From contig NZ_JACHLM010000001.1 of NCBI RefSeq assembly GCF_014207965.1, positions 248,001 through 312,000 on the forward strand: DNA of 64,000 bases, read 5' to 3'. Below are positions 1 to 8,705 of the stretch, in pieces (position 1 is the stretch's first letter; each line of letters begins with the position of its first letter). The DNA comes from Brevundimonas bullata. Its GTDB lineage: Bacteria > Pseudomonadota > Alphaproteobacteria > Caulobacterales > Caulobacteraceae. The position numbers and the translations under genes were made by a program. The notes beneath the pieces were generated by a model that ran no database searches, was not told the origin of the DNA, and saw only the letters and a list, made by a program, of their open reading frames with translations.

Positions 1-343
1 CCATGGCCGGGCCGTTGACGGCGGCGATCAGCGGAACCTCCAGCCCATAGAGCGAACGCACGATGCGATGGACGACGCGACGATAGCGTTCGCGGATCGC
101 CGCGCCCGAGCCCTCGAACAGGTCGCGGCGGTCCTTCATGGCCTTGAGGTCGCCGCCTGCCGAGAAGGCGCGGCCCGCGCCGGTCATGACCACGCAGCGG
201 ATCGAGGGGTCGGCGTTGACCGCCTCGCAGGCGGCGGCGAAGGCTTCGCCGTCTTCCAGATCCGGCAGGGCGTTCAATCGGTCGGGCCGCGTCAGGGTCC
301 AGACCATGACCGAGCCGCGGCGCTCCTCGACGATCAGACCCAT
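1..343 (-). CDS. Enoyl-CoA hydratase/isomerase (crotonase) family, 3' end outside window
   Basis: The first 114 residues of a crotonase-fold protein are present; the gene runs off the left edge, so the C-terminal half is missing. The N-terminus begins MGLIVEERRGSVMVWTLTRP and continues with the family's RLNAL segment, then GAGRAFSAGGDLKAM, which is the oxyanion-hole/CoA-binding motif of crotonases, and PLIAAVNGPAM, the second oxyanion-hole loop. Members hydrate or isomerise enoyl-CoA esters in the cytoplasm, for example in fatty acid or amino acid breakdown; substrate cannot be told from this fragment. The start is supported by AGAGGAG 8 bases upstream. It lies downstream of a terminated small gene on the same strand, so it probably has its own promoter. 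Confidence 0.85.
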   Translation of the reverse strand, partial: MGLIVEERRGSVMVWTLTRPDRLNALPDLEDGEAFAAACEAVNADPSIRCVVMTGAGRAFSAGGDLKAMKDRRDLFEGSGAAIRERYRRVVHRIVRSLYGLEVPLIAAVNGPAM

Positions 344-409
344 GATAATGCTCCTCTTGATGATGGAGCCGGTTTCAGCGGGGCGGGGGGGTTAAGGCAA
401 GCGGAATTG

Positions 410-434
410 AAAAACCCCGGCGTTGTGACCGGGG
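410..434 (-). terminator. Rho-independent terminator after the 52-residue protein gene
   Basis: On the minus strand a perfect 6-bp stem CCCCGG/CCGGGG with an 8-nt loop is followed by a run of five T. It lies about 30 bases after the stop codon at 464 and upstream of the crotonase gene, so it ends the small-gene transcript. Confidence 0.75.
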
Positions 435-463
435 CTTGCGGATTGGATCAAATACCCTCGCGA

Positions 464-622
464 CTACGCGCGCGGCCGTTTGATCGTGATGGGCACAAAG
501 TTCGAAGGGTGACTGACCGCGCGGTTGTTCGCGGGGTTCATCTGCTTCGTGTTGACCAGCATCCCGCCCCATAGGGCGAAGGACATCATGGCGTGCTGGA
601 GATTACGGTCCTTGTCGTTCAT
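464..622 (-). CDS. Small conserved-looking protein, 52 residues, own promoter and terminator
   Basis: A 52-codon ORF with a good ribosome-binding site (AAAGGAGA, 8 bases before ATG), a sigma70-type promoter upstream and a terminator downstream. The protein starts MNDKDRNLQHAMMSFALWGG, has a short hydrophobic stretch at residues 12-23 and ends with a basic tail IKRPRA. I do not recognise the family. The middle contains a polar MNPANNRAVSHPSNF segment. The hydrophobic part is too short and mixed for a confident membrane helix. Complete signals for transcription start, translation and termination argue that it is a real gene and not a chance ORF. Function unknown. Confidence 0.7.
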   Translation of the reverse strand: MNDKDRNLQHAMMSFALWGGMLVNTKQMNPANNRAVSHPSNFVPITIKRPRA

Positions 623-710
623 TTGGGCGTCTCCTTTCGTTGAACGATGAAAGAAGACGCGTCGTGCTTATCGGGGATCTCACCGTCATAGTCGTTTCGC
701 GTCAGGCTCC

Positions 711-739
711 TAGATAGCCACGCTTGGTTAAAAAGTCAA
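711..739 (-). promoter_or_regulatory. Sigma70-type promoter of the 52-residue protein gene
   Basis: Read on the minus strand: TTGACT (734-739), a 17-base spacer, then TATCTA (711-716). The match is close to the housekeeping consensus and the element points to the small gene starting at 622, giving a leader of roughly 80 bases. The surrounding stretch is unusually AT-rich for this genome. Confidence 0.65.
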
Positions 740-787
740 GATTTTGGTCCGAAGCCGGACGTATTGTAGTTTCCCCGTCATAAAACC

Positions 788-1015
788 ATGCGCCAGCCAG
801 CAGCCCCCTCGCCCGCCAGACCGCCGCGTTCCGTCGCCACGCCCTGCGTCATGGTCTGCACGGTCGATGGGGCGTCGGGGCTGTGCCTGGGTTGTTTTCG
901 CACCCTGCCCGAGATCGCGACCTGGAGCCGGATGAGTGCGGAGGAACGGGCCGCGATCATGGACGAACTGGAGGGGCGGCGGGGGCTGATCGACCCGGTG
1001 CTGCTGGGCGGGTAG
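788..1015 (+). CDS. DUF1289 family protein, 75 residues
   Basis: Short protein with the DUF1289 signature: CVMVC at about residues 20-24, then GLCLGCFRTLPEIATW and a helical tail with EERAAIMDELEGRR. The family is a widespread proteobacterial small protein with four conserved cysteines (CxxxC...CxGC), all present here at about residues 20, 24, 33 and 36, which suggests metal or Fe-S binding; the function is not established. The N-terminal 18 residues are proline-rich and may be a poorly defined start region. It stands alone: the next feature is a palindromic repeat and then the retropepsin-like gene on the same strand. Confidence 0.85.
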   Translation: MRQPAAPSPARPPRSVATPCVMVCTVDGASGLCLGCFRTLPEIATWSRMSAEERAAIMDELEGRRGLIDPVLLGG

Positions 1016-1023
1016 CCTCTCCC

Positions 1024-1130
1024 CGTCATCCCGGAAGCGGCGAAGCCGCTATCCGGGACCGCAAGAAGCGCCGACCGCAGCGCCTTGGGCGGTCCCGGCT
1101 CTACGCCTGCGGCTTCGGCCGGGATGACGA
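1024..1130. repeat. Palindromic intergenic repeat, family A copy 1
   Basis: A 107-bp element bounded by CGTCATCCCGG and its complement CCGGGATGACG, with internal hairpins (GCGGC/GCCGC; GGTCCCGG...CCGGGACC type pairing). A second, clearly homologous copy lies at 1721-1833. Together they flank the retropepsin-like gene. Confidence 0.8.
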
Positions 1131-1223
1131 GCAAAGACGGCGCGTAACAATGTTCAGCCGTCAACCTTTCGTTCGCCGTATCGCTTCACCCGACGCCAAG
1201 ACCCTTGCGGCACAGTCGGCGTC

Positions 1224-1706
1224 ATGATCCGTATCGATCCGCGCTCTGCTGTCGTTTTCGCCGCCGCCCTGGCCACGTCGCTGGCCTGTGCCGGCGCCTT
1301 GCGCTGGATGGACGGGACGGGCGAAGCGCAGGCCGCGATCGCCGCGCCCTCGGTCGTGCGCTCGGCGGACGGCCACTACTGGGCTGAGGCCGTCGTGGAC
1401 GGACGCCCCATGCGCATGCTGGTGGACACCGGCGCCAGCGTCGTGACCCTGAGCCGCGCCGACGCGGAGAAGGCCGGCGTCAGCGTCGGCGCCGGAGACT
1501 TCACCCGCACTCTGAACACCGCCGCCGGTCCGGTGAAGGCGGCGCCGGTCGTCCTGCCGTCGCTGGCGGTGGCGGGGGTGCGACTGACCTCGGTCGAGGC
1601 TTTGGTGGTGGACGCCGACATGCCCGCCTCGCTGCTGGGCATGAGCTATCTGGGGCGGCTATCGGGCTTCGAGGCGCGGCCTGAAGGGCTGACCTTCAAG
1701 GGGTAA
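1224..1706 (+). CDS. Retropepsin-like aspartic protease, membrane-anchored or secreted, 160 residues
   Basis: Single-domain clan AA aspartic protease. Residues 8-27 form a hydrophobic segment (AVVFAAALATSLACAGALRW) that acts as signal anchor or signal peptide. The active-site motif MLVDTGASVVTLS (catalytic Asp-Thr-Gly at about residue 70) and the C-terminal LLGMSYLGRLSGFE, which packs as the second hallmark of the family, match the TIGR02281-type bacterial retropepsins. These act as dimers because each chain brings one catalytic Asp. Substrate unknown; location is probably periplasmic. The gene is isolated between two copies of repeat family A, about 90 bp from the upstream copy and 15 bp from the downstream one. 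Confidence 0.88.
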   Translation: MIRIDPRSAVVFAAALATSLACAGALRWMDGTGEAQAAIAAPSVVRSADGHYWAEAVVDGRPMRMLVDTGASVVTLSRADAEKAGVSVGAGDFTRTLNTAAGPVKAAPVVLPSLAVAGVRLTSVEALVVDADMPASLLGMSYLGRLSGFEARPEGLTFKG

Positions 1707-1720
1707 ACTGCTTCCCTCTT

Positions 1721-1833
1721 CGTCATCCCGGAAGCGGCGCAGCCGCTATCCGGGACCGCAGGAAATGCTGACGTCAGCGCCTTGGGCGGTCCCGGCTCTG
1801 CGCCTCTCTGCGAGAGGCTTGGCCGGGATGACG
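1721..1833. repeat. Palindromic intergenic repeat, family A copy 2
   Basis: A 113-bp relative of the 1024-1130 element, with the same ends (CGTCATCCCGG ... CCGGGATGACG) and shared internal blocks such as GCGCCTTGGGCGGTCCCGGC; it differs mainly near the middle. It lies between the convergent retropepsin and LD-carboxypeptidase genes and ends 4 bases before the latter's stop codon, so it may serve as a bidirectional terminator. Confidence 0.8.
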
Positions 1834-1837
1834 AGTG

Positions 1838-2689
1838 TCAGCGCGTCACGCCGAACGGCACCACCTTGTTGTCCGGGTCGTGGCCGATGTCCGCGCTCCC
1901 CAGGTAGGGAATGCCCGAGCGCGCGCACCAGTAGCGGACGATCTCTTCCGCCGTCAGGCCGAAGTCGGGATCATTGGGCGTGACGTCGGAAACTCGGCCC
2001 AGGCGGATGCCCGCCGCGCGGCGGATCGAGGCCTGGCCCGTCAGGTGGAACATCATCCGGTCGACGCGATAGAGGGCCTCGGACACCTCTTCCAGCATGA
2101 TGACGTGGCCGCTCAGGTCGGGCTCCAGCGCCGTGCCGACCAGCTCATTCAAGATGGTCAGATTGAAAGCGACGGCCGGGCGCGGGTCGTCCAACAGCGA
2201 GGGCTCCAGCGAGGCGCGGTCGCCGCTGACCAGCCAGTCCACCGCGCGACGGCCCGTGGCGTCGTGGCGCGCCCCGTCCGAGGCCATCGGCCCGTGGGCC
2301 ACATGGGGAAAGCCCGCCTTGTAGAGCAGGGCCAGCAGGCTGCCCGCGTCGGAATAGCCCAGGTAGCGCTTCTTCCTCGCCACATCGGTCAGTTGCGGCA
2401 GCACCGCCTCGGCGATGCGGCAGGCGCCATAGCCGCCGCGCGCGAACCACAGGGCGCCCAGGCGCGGATCATTGGCGAACTCGACGAAGGCGCGGGCGCG
2501 GGTGGCGTCGTCGCCGCCGAAATGGCCGTGCTTGTTGAAGGTCTGCGGGTGGAAGACCAACTGAACCTCGCCGCCCGGATAGGCCTGATCCATCCAGGCC
2601 TGGATCGCTTCGCCGCGTGCGGGGTCCAGGCGCGAACTGGCGTTGACGACGCCGATCTTGAACGGCCCGGATTTGGCAGAGTCTGGCAT
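1838..2689 (-). CDS. ldcA: Muramoyltetrapeptide (LD-)carboxypeptidase, peptidase family S66
   Basis: Cytoplasmic serine carboxypeptidase that removes the terminal D-Ala from muropeptide tetrapeptides during cell-wall recycling. At 283 residues it has normal length. Visible family motifs are [11 protein letters not shown], the nucleophile elbow LGYSDAGS with Ser113, the Glu of the catalytic triad in [15 protein letters not shown] near residue 200, and the C-terminal His in [16 protein letters not shown]. It is divergent from the Mur-ligase gene at 2772 with an 82-bp shared promoter region. The product of this enzyme, a free or sugar-linked tripeptide, is the substrate of Mpl, so the two genes make one recycling unit. 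A MccF-like immunity role is possible for S66 proteins but the neighbour favours LdcA. Confidence 0.88.
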   Translation of the reverse strand: MPDSAKSGPFKIGVVNASSRLDPARGEAIQAWMDQAYPGGEVQLVFHPQTFNKHGHFGGDDATRARAFVEFANDPRLGALWFARGGYGACRIAEAVLPQLTDVARKKRYLGYSDAGSLLALLYKAGFPHVAHGPMASDGARHDATGRRAVDWLVSGDRASLEPSLLDDPRPAVAFNLTILNELVGTALEPDLSGHVIMLEEVSEALYRVDRMMFHLTGQASIRRAAGIRLGRVSDVTPNDPDFGLTAEEIVRYWCARSGIPYLGSADIGHDPDNKVVPFGVTR

Positions 2690-2771
2690 AGGGATGGGGC
2701 TGGCCTCCGGCGTCGCCCGTGCTAGTCAGGCCGTCGGACATTCCCCGGTTTCGCGCGTCAAAATCAAGCCG

Positions 2772-4160
2772 ATGAACAAAGACTATTTCTTCTGCGGCGT
2801 CGGCGGGTCCGGCATGCTGCCCCTGGCCATGATCGTTCAGGCGCAAGGGAACCGCATCGCCGGTTCTGACCGGGCGCTGGATCAGGGCCGGACCCCGGAC
2901 AAGTTCGACTGGCTGCGCGCCCACGGCGTCGCCCTGCATCCGCAGGACGGGTCGGGCGTGACCCGCCCCGATCAGATCGTGGTCGCCACCGGCGCGGTCG
3001 AGGACACGGTGCCCGACATTGGCGCGGCCAAACGCGTTGGCGCAGAGATCAAGACCCGGCCCCAGTTGCTGAGCGAACTGTTCAACGCCGCGCCGACCTC
3101 GATCGGCGTGGCCGGGACCAGCGGCAAGTCGACCATCACCGGCATGGCGGCCTGGATCCTGGATCAGGCGGGGCGCCAGCCCACCGTGGTCAACGGCGCC
3201 GTGATGAAGAATTTCGCCGATGCGGACCATCCCTTCGCCAGCGCCCTGGTCGGCGGTCCCGATCTGTTCGTGGCCGAGGTGGACGAGAGCGACGGCTCCA
3301 TCGCCCGCTATGATCCGACGGTGGCGGTCGTGTCGAACATCTCGCTGGACCACAAGTCGATGGAGGAGTTGCGCGACCTGTTCGGCGGCTTCGTCGCGCG
3401 GGCGACGACGGCGGTGCTGAACCTCGACAATCCCGAAACGGCGGCGCTGGCGCAGACCCTGCCGACGGGCAAGGCCGTAACCTTCGCCCTTGGCGAGGAA
3501 GAGGCGGACCTGTCAGCCCACGACCTCAATCCCCTGCCGACCGGCATGAGTTTCGAGCTGCGGGTGCGCGGCGAGGCCCCGCGTCCGGTCGTGCTGAACG
3601 TCCCCGGCGCGCACAACGTCGCCAACGCCCTGGCGGCCCTGGGCGCGGTGAAGGCGCTGGGCGTTTCGGTCGACGACGCGGTCGCAGCGCTCACGACCTT
3701 CGCCGGCATCCGGCGGCGGCTGGAGGTGGTGGGCGCGCAAAACGGCGTCACCGTCATCGACGACTTCGCCCACAACCCCGACAAGATCGCCGCCACGCTG
3801 AAGACCCTGCACGCCTTTGACGGGCGGCTGCTGATCCTGTTCCAGCCGCACGGCTTCGGCCCGCTGAAGCTGATGAGGGCCGAGTTCATCGAGGGCTTCG
3901 CCGGGCTGATGCGCGAGCATGACGTCCTGCTGATGCCCGAGCCGGTCTATTACGGCGGGACGACCGACCGCAGCGTGGGCAGCGAGGACATCGCGGCGGG
4001 CGTGCGCGCCGAAGGCCGTCAGGCCGAGGCCCTGGCCACCCGCGCCGACTGCGGCGACCGCATCGTCGAGATCGCCCAGCCCGGCGACCGGGTGGTGGTC
4101 ATGGGCGCGCGCGACGACAGCCTGTCGAGCTTTGCAGCGGAGCTATTGGCGCGATTTTAA
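2772..4160 (+). CDS. mpl: UDP-N-acetylmuramate:L-alanyl-gamma-D-glutamyl-meso-DAP ligase (Mpl), Mur ligase family
   Basis: ATP-dependent Mur ligase of 462 residues. The N-terminal Rossmann part starts [20 protein letters not shown]; the P-loop is [14 protein letters not shown]; the central domain has [14 protein letters not shown] and [15 protein letters not shown]; the C-terminal domain contains the [10 protein letters not shown] motif that binds the incoming peptide or amino acid. It resembles MurC, but the adjacency to an LD-carboxypeptidase gene points to Mpl, which reattaches recycled tripeptide to UDP-MurNAc. The ATG at 2772 is chosen because the longer form beginning at 2643 would overlap the divergent ldcA gene and adds residues without family similarity. 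MurC itself is the alternative. Confidence 0.82.
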   Translation: MNKDYFFCGVGGSGMLPLAMIVQAQGNRIAGSDRALDQGRTPDKFDWLRAHGVALHPQDGSGVTRPDQIVVATGAVEDTVPDIGAAKRVGAEIKTRPQLLSELFNAAPTSIGVAGTSGKSTITGMAAWILDQAGRQPTVVNGAVMKNFADADHPFASALVGGPDLFVAEVDESDGSIARYDPTVAVVSNISLDHKSMEELRDLFGGFVARATTAVLNLDNPETAALAQTLPTGKAVTFALGEEEADLSAHDLNPLPTGMSFELRVRGEAPRPVVLNVPGAHNVANALAALGAVKALGVSVDDAVAALTTFAGIRRRLEVVGAQNGVTVIDDFAHNPDKIAATLKTLHAFDGRLLILFQPHGFGPLKLMRAEFIEGFAGLMREHDVLLMPEPVYYGGTTDRSVGSEDIAAGVRAEGRQAEALATRADCGDRIVEIAQPGDRVVVMGARDDSLSSFAAELLARF

Positions 4161-4277
4161 GCTCCGTCGTCGGAGCAAGCGTCAGATTGCGCTTGCAAAA
4201 CATTCATTTCCAGCAAAGCGGCTGTTAAGCCTCGCCCGCCTAACTGCGCTCTCGCAAAACGCGGGAGGGGCGACAGA

Positions 4278-5879
4278 ATGGCCAGGATCGGAGACTTCGT
4301 CGAGGCGGCGCCGCCCATGGCGCCCGACGCCTTCGGCGCCGAGGCTTTCGACCGGTTTCAGGCCGAGCCGGACACCCTGGTCATCGCCGTGGTGGACGCG
4401 GACGGGCGGCCCGTCGGCCTGATCGAGCGCAACGCCTTCACCCTGAAGATGGCGGCCGAGTTCGGCCGCGCCCTCTATGCCCGTCGTCCCATCTCGGCCC
4501 TGATGGACCCGTCGCCCTTGCTGGTCGAGGCCGACGCCTCGGCCGAGGTCCTGTTCCAGTCGATGGACGCCGCGGATCTGGGCGCCCTGCTGAAGGGCTT
4601 CATCGTCGTGTCACAGGGGCGCTACATCGGGGTCGGGGCGGGCCTGCACGTCATGCAGGCGGGGGTGGCCATTCACAAGCGCCGCGCCGAGGCCATGAGC
4701 GATCTGGCCCAGAATCTGGTGCGCGCCGAGGCCGAGGCCCGCGCCTCCAGCCGCGCCAAGTCCGAGTTTCTGGCGGTGATGAGCCACGAGATCCGCACGC
4801 CGCTGAACGGGGTGCTGGGCGTCGCCGCCCTGATGGAGCGCGAGCTGACCCAAGGCTCGCTGCGCCCCTATGTCCGCACCATTCTGGACTCGGGGGCCAG
4901 CCTGTTGCGCCTGCTGACCGACGCCCTGGACATGTCGCGCGCCGAGGCGGGCATACTGACGCTGGAGCCCGCGCCGCTGGACCTGAACGCCGTGGCCGCT
5001 GACCTCTCGGCCCTGTGGCGGCCGCGCGCGGAAGAGAAGAACCTGGACCTCACGGTGACGACGGCGACCGACGCCGCGCGCTGGGTCGTCGGCGACGAGA
5101 TGCGGCTGAAGCAGCTTCTGAACAACCTGATCGGCAATGCGCTGAAGTTCACGAGCGAGGGCGCCGTCGAGGTCAGCCTGACCACCCGGCTGGACGACGG
5201 GCGGGTGCGGCTGGACGCCGTCGTGGACGACAGCGGCCCCGGCGTCAGCGACGCGGCGGCGATCGCCATTTTCGAGCCCTTCAACACCGGCGAGGCCGGG
5301 CGGCAGGGCGCGGGCGCCGGCTTGGGCCTGGCCATCTGCCGCCAGATCGTCGAGCGGATGGAGGGACGACTGGCGCTGGAGCGGTCTCCATCAGGCGGGG
5401 CGCGCTTCCGCTTCGACCTGCATCTGCCGCTGGCCGAGGCCGACGCCCGGCGCGACGAGGACCGAACGGCCGCCCCGACCCCGCACGAGACCCTGCACGT
5501 CCTGGTGGTGGACGACAACGCCGCCAACCGCTTCGTCGCCGGCAAGGTGCTGGAGCTGTTCGGTTGCACCCACGAGACGGCTGACGACGGGCGACAGGCG
5601 GTGGAGTGGGCTGCGGTCGCCCCCTTCGACCTGATCCTGATGGACGTGAAGATGCCGGTGATGGACGGGGTGGCGGCGACGCGGGCCATCCGCGCCCTGC
5701 CAGGCCCCGCCTCCGTCGTGCCCATCCTGGCCCTGACCGCCAACGCCGACCCGCGCGACGAGGCCGAGTATCTGGCGGCGGGCATGGACGGGGTGGCGCA
5801 GAAACCGATCCAGCCCGACGCCCTGCTGAACGCCATCCGCCTGGCCCTGTCGCGCCACACAGTCGCAGCGGCGGCTTAA
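4278..5879 (+). CDS. Hybrid histidine kinase with C-terminal receiver domain
   Basis: A 533-residue soluble kinase with no membrane segment. Residues about 30-125 look like a CBS-like sensory region (LVIAVVDADGRPVGLIERNAF, GFIVVSQGRYIGV). A helix leads to the dimerisation domain with phospho-accepting His170 in MSHEIRTPLNGVLG, then a HATPase domain with N-box Asn287 (NLIGNALKF), G1 DDSGPGV and G2 GAGLGLAI, and a receiver domain beginning LHVLVVDDNAANRF with phospho-acceptor Asp456 in LMDVKMPVMDG. No histidine phosphotransfer domain is present, so signal output needs a separate HPt. The kinase gene sits 117 bp after mpl and 41 bp before a TonB receptor; no cognate DNA-binding regulator is adjacent. 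The signal is unknown. Confidence 0.9.
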   Translation: MARIGDFVEAAPPMAPDAFGAEAFDRFQAEPDTLVIAVVDADGRPVGLIERNAFTLKMAAEFGRALYARRPISALMDPSPLLVEADASAEVLFQSMDAADLGALLKGFIVVSQGRYIGVGAGLHVMQAGVAIHKRRAEAMSDLAQNLVRAEAEARASSRAKSEFLAVMSHEIRTPLNGVLGVAALMERELTQGSLRPYVRTILDSGASLLRLLTDALDMSRAEAGILTLEPAPLDLNAVAADLSALWRPRAEEKNLDLTVTTATDAARWVVGDEMRLKQLLNNLIGNALKFTSEGAVEVSLTTRLDDGRVRLDAVVDDSGPGVSDAAAIAIFEPFNTGEAGRQGAGAGLGLAICRQIVERMEGRLALERSPSGGARFRFDLHLPLAEADARRDEDRTAAPTPHETLHVLVVDDNAANRFVAGKVLELFGCTHETADDGRQAVEWAAVAPFDLILMDVKMPVMDGVAATRAIRALPGPASVVPILALTANADPRDEAEYLAAGMDGVAQKPIQPDALLNAIRLALSRHTVAAAA

Positions 5880-5920
5880 GGGCGCGCCTCCAGGCGGGCG
5901 CTGGGCTATGGTCCCGCTCG

Positions 5921-7963
5921 ATGCTTCAGGACACGCCTCCCGCCCCGCCGACCACCGCCCTTGACGAGGTGATCGTCACCGCCGCCCGCCTGCCTCCGGC
6001 GGCGGGCGAAGCGGCCTTTTCCGTGATCCGCCTGGGCGCGGAGACGCTGTCGACAGCGACGCGGCTGGACGAGGCCCTGGCGACGGTTCCGGCGGTCTCC
6101 CTGTTCCGGCGCACCTCCAGCCTGGCGGCCAATCCGACGACGCAGGGCATATCCTTGCGGGCCATCGCGCCGTCGGGTGCGGGACGGACGCTGGTGACGC
6201 TGGACGGGGCGCCGCTGAACGATCCCTTCGGCGGCTGGGTGATCTGGTCGCAGGTTCCGACCGAGAGCGTCGAGAGCCTGGACATCGTGCGCGGCGCGGG
6301 CGCCGGTCCCTATGGCGCGGGGGCGCTGACCGGGGTGATCCAGCTGAGGGAACGCGAGCGCGGCGGGGTGCTGGACGCCTCCATCGGCGAGCGTGGCGGC
6401 GCGCGGCTGGCGGGGGCGGGCGGCGTCGACGCCGGCCCGATGCGGCTGACCGGATCGGCGCTTTACGAAACCAGCGACGGCTATATCCCCGTGCGCGGCG
6501 CAGCGGCGGGGGCGGCGGACACGCCGCTGGACCTGGAGGCGAAAAGCGCCTCGCTGCGGGCGGATATCCCGCTGCCGCCCGCTTTGGGCGAGGCGGCCCT
6601 GTCGTTGCGGGCCGCCGCCTATGAGGAGAATCGCGGCTCGGGTCTGGCGGGGGCGCGGGCCACGGCCAGCGGCCATGTGCTGTCGGCCACGGCGGCCAAA
6701 CGCCCGACCGAGGGCGACTACGGCTGGCGGCTGCAGGCCTGGCGGCGCGAGAGCGACTTGGCCAACACCTCGGTTGCGGTGGCGGCGGACCGGGCGACGA
6801 CCACGCCCGCCAACGACCAGTATGAGACGCCCGCGACCGGCTGGGGCCTGAACGCCGCCCTGCGCCGGGTCGAGCGCCCGATGGGCGGCGGGCGGCTGGA
6901 GTGGGAGGTCGGCGCCGACGCCCGCTTCAACGAAGGCGAGACGCGCGAGCTGTTCCGTTCCATGGGCGGAGCCTTCACCCGCGACCGCGTCGCCGGAGGC
7001 GAGACCGCCGTGGCGGGGATCTACGGCGAAGGCTCGCTGGAAAACGGGCCGTGGCTGCTGGCCGGGGGGCTGCGGCTGGACGGCTGGAAAAACCGGAACG
7101 GACGGCGTCTGGAACGCGACCGGGCCACCGGGGCGGCGACGCTGGACGAGGTCGATCCGGAACGCTCGGGCGAGGTGGTCAGCGCGCGGCTGGCGGCGCG
7201 GCGCATGATCGGCGGCGGCTGGGCGGCGCGCGGGGCGGCCTATTCCGGCTTCCGGCCGGCCACGCTGAACGAACTGCACCGGCCCTTCCGCGTCGGCAAC
7301 GACCTGACCGAGGCCAATGCCGGGCTGGTTCCGGAAACCCTGCAAGGCGTCGAGGCCGGACTGGCGTTTGAGGGGCCGATCTCGTCGCTGAGCGCTACTC
7401 TGTTCTGGAACCGGATCGAGGACGCCGTGGTCAACGTCACCATCGGCGAGGGCCCGGCGACCTTCCCCCGCGCCGGCTTCGTGCCCGCTGGCGGCGTGCT
7501 GCGCCAGCGCCAGAACGCCGGGACCATCGAGGCGACCGGCCTGGAGATCAGCGCCCGCCAGAGGCTGCGCGGCGGACTGGACCTGACCGGCGCCGTCTCC
7601 GTCACCGACGCCCGCGTGGACGGCGGATCGGCCGCGGCGCAACTGACCGGCCTGCGCCCGGCCCAGGCCCCGATCTGGAGCGCCTCGGCCGGGATCGACT
7701 GGCGCGCCAGCGACCGGCTGAGCCTGAGCGCCCGCGCCCGCTATGAGAGCAAGCGCTTCGAGGACGACCTGAACAGCCGGGTGCTGGGCGCCGCCGTGAC
7801 GGCCGACGCGCGGGCCGACTGGCGGGTGAATGAGACGACCTCGCTGTGGCTGGCGGCCGACAATCTGTTCGACGCCGAGGTCGAGGTGTCCGAGACCGGA
7901 AACGGCGTCGAAGGCTATGGCCCGCCGCGTTTGATCAGCCTCGGCCTGCGGCTGACTTACTGA
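5921..7963 (+). CDS. TonB-dependent outer-membrane receptor, 680 residues, no visible signal peptide
   Basis: Plug and barrel receptor. The TonB-box-like segment LDEVIVTAARLP is at residues 14-25; plug motifs include GISLRAIAPSGAGRTLVTLD, LNDPFGGWVIWSQVP and SLDIVRGAGAGPYGAGALTG; the barrel ends LGLRLTY, with the terminal aromatic expected of outer-membrane proteins. It probably imports an iron chelate, given the reductive-iron genes that follow. The start at ATG 5921 leaves no signal peptide, and no in-frame start codon upstream would add one within the 41-bp gap to the kinase gene. Either the start lies elsewhere, a sequence change removed it, or the gene is non-functional. Same strand as the next five genes but separated from them by a likely regulatory dyad. 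Confidence 0.85.
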   Translation: MLQDTPPAPPTTALDEVIVTAARLPPAAGEAAFSVIRLGAETLSTATRLDEALATVPAVSLFRRTSSLAANPTTQGISLRAIAPSGAGRTLVTLDGAPLNDPFGGWVIWSQVPTESVESLDIVRGAGAGPYGAGALTGVIQLRERERGGVLDASIGERGGARLAGAGGVDAGPMRLTGSALYETSDGYIPVRGAAAGAADTPLDLEAKSASLRADIPLPPALGEAALSLRAAAYEENRGSGLAGARATASGHVLSATAAKRPTEGDYGWRLQAWRRESDLANTSVAVAADRATTTPANDQYETPATGWGLNAALRRVERPMGGGRLEWEVGADARFNEGETRELFRSMGGAFTRDRVAGGETAVAGIYGEGSLENGPWLLAGGLRLDGWKNRNGRRLERDRATGAATLDEVDPERSGEVVSARLAARRMIGGGWAARGAAYSGFRPATLNELHRPFRVGNDLTEANAGLVPETLQGVEAGLAFEGPISSLSATLFWNRIEDAVVNVTIGEGPATFPRAGFVPAGGVLRQRQNAGTIEATGLEISARQRLRGGLDLTGAVSVTDARVDGGSAAAQLTGLRPAQAPIWSASAGIDWRASDRLSLSARARYESKRFEDDLNSRVLGAAVTADARADWRVNETTSLWLAADNLFDAEVEVSETGNGVEGYGPPRLISLGLRLTY

Positions 7964-7992
7964 CCCGCGACATTCCGACGCCTAAACGGTAT

Positions 7993-8007
7993 TGCAAATC
8001 GTTCGCA
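7993..8007. promoter_or_regulatory. Candidate iron-regulator (Fur-type) dyad
   Basis: TGCAAATCGTTCGCA: arms TGCAAA and TTCGCA form a near-perfect inverted repeat. It resembles the two dyads upstream of the other TonB receptor (15565 and 15614) and sits 20 bases before the PepSY gene start at 8028. Assignment to Fur or a similar regulator is inference from the iron genes around it. Confidence 0.4.
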
Positions 8008-8027
8008 GAGTATGGCACAGCCATATT

Positions 8028-8693
8028 GTGACTGAAACCGCCGCAAACCCTGCCAAATCCGCTGCCCGTCCCAAGGCGGCGCTGAACGCCAAACGGTCGT
8101 TCTGGCTGAAGCAATTGCACAGCTGGCACTGGATCTCGGCGGCGGTCAGCCTGGTCGGCATGATCCTGTTTGCGATCACCGGCATCACCCTGAACCACGC
8201 GGCGCAGATCCCGGCCGAGCCGGTGGTCAAGGAGGCGACGGCGACCCTGCCCGCGCCCTTGCTGGCGGGCCTGGCCGACTTCCCGGAAGACACCACCGAC
8301 CCGGTCCCCGCCCCCGTGGCGCGCTGGGCCGCCGAGGCCTTCAAGGTGCAGGTCGAGGGCCGCGCCACCGAGACCACGGCGGACGAGATCTATGTCGCCC
8401 TGCCCACGCCCGGCGGCGACGGATGGCTGACCATCGACCGTTCCACCGGCGAGGCCCTGCACGAGAAGACCACGCGCGGGGCGGTCGCCTATCTCAACGA
8501 CCTGCACAAGGGTCGCAACGCCGGGGTGGTCTGGTACTGGTTCATCGACGTCTTCGCCGCAGCCTGCGTGATCTTTTCCGTGACGGGTCTGGCCCTGCTG
8601 TGGCTGCACGCGCGCGGCCGTCCCTCGACCTGGCCCATCGTGGCCCTGGGTCTGCTCATTCCTGTCGTTATCGCCCTTCTGTTCATCCATTGA
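8028..8693 (+). CDS. PepSY-associated membrane protein, first gene of the iron-reduction operon
   Basis: PepSY_TM family protein of 221 residues with two membrane segments: residues about 34-55 (LHSWHWISAAVSLVGMILFA, typical family start with paired His) and a C-terminal pair FIDVFAAACVIFSVTGLALLWL and WPIVALGLLIPVVIALLFI. The periplasmic part holds GWLTIDRSTGEALHEK and LNDLHKGRNAGVVW, both typical of PepSY proteins, whose conserved histidines may bind heme. Such proteins pass electrons across the inner membrane for reduction of ferric siderophores. A GTG at 8028 is the preferred start; a TTG at 7992 would overlap the regulatory dyad. The next gene begins 12 bp downstream. Confidence 0.85.
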   Translation: MTETAANPAKSAARPKAALNAKRSFWLKQLHSWHWISAAVSLVGMILFAITGITLNHAAQIPAEPVVKEATATLPAPLLAGLADFPEDTTDPVPAPVARWAAEAFKVQVEGRATETTADEIYVALPTPGGDGWLTIDRSTGEALHEKTTRGAVAYLNDLHKGRNAGVVWYWFIDVFAAACVIFSVTGLALLWLHARGRPSTWPIVALGLLIPVVIALLFIH

Positions 8694-8705
8694 CGAGCTC
8701 CCCTC

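Noticed and set aside
4161..4277. CtrA-type TTAA-N7-TTAA site upstream of the hybrid kinase
   Set aside because: TTAAGC and CCTAAC occur here but the spacing does not fit the consensus.
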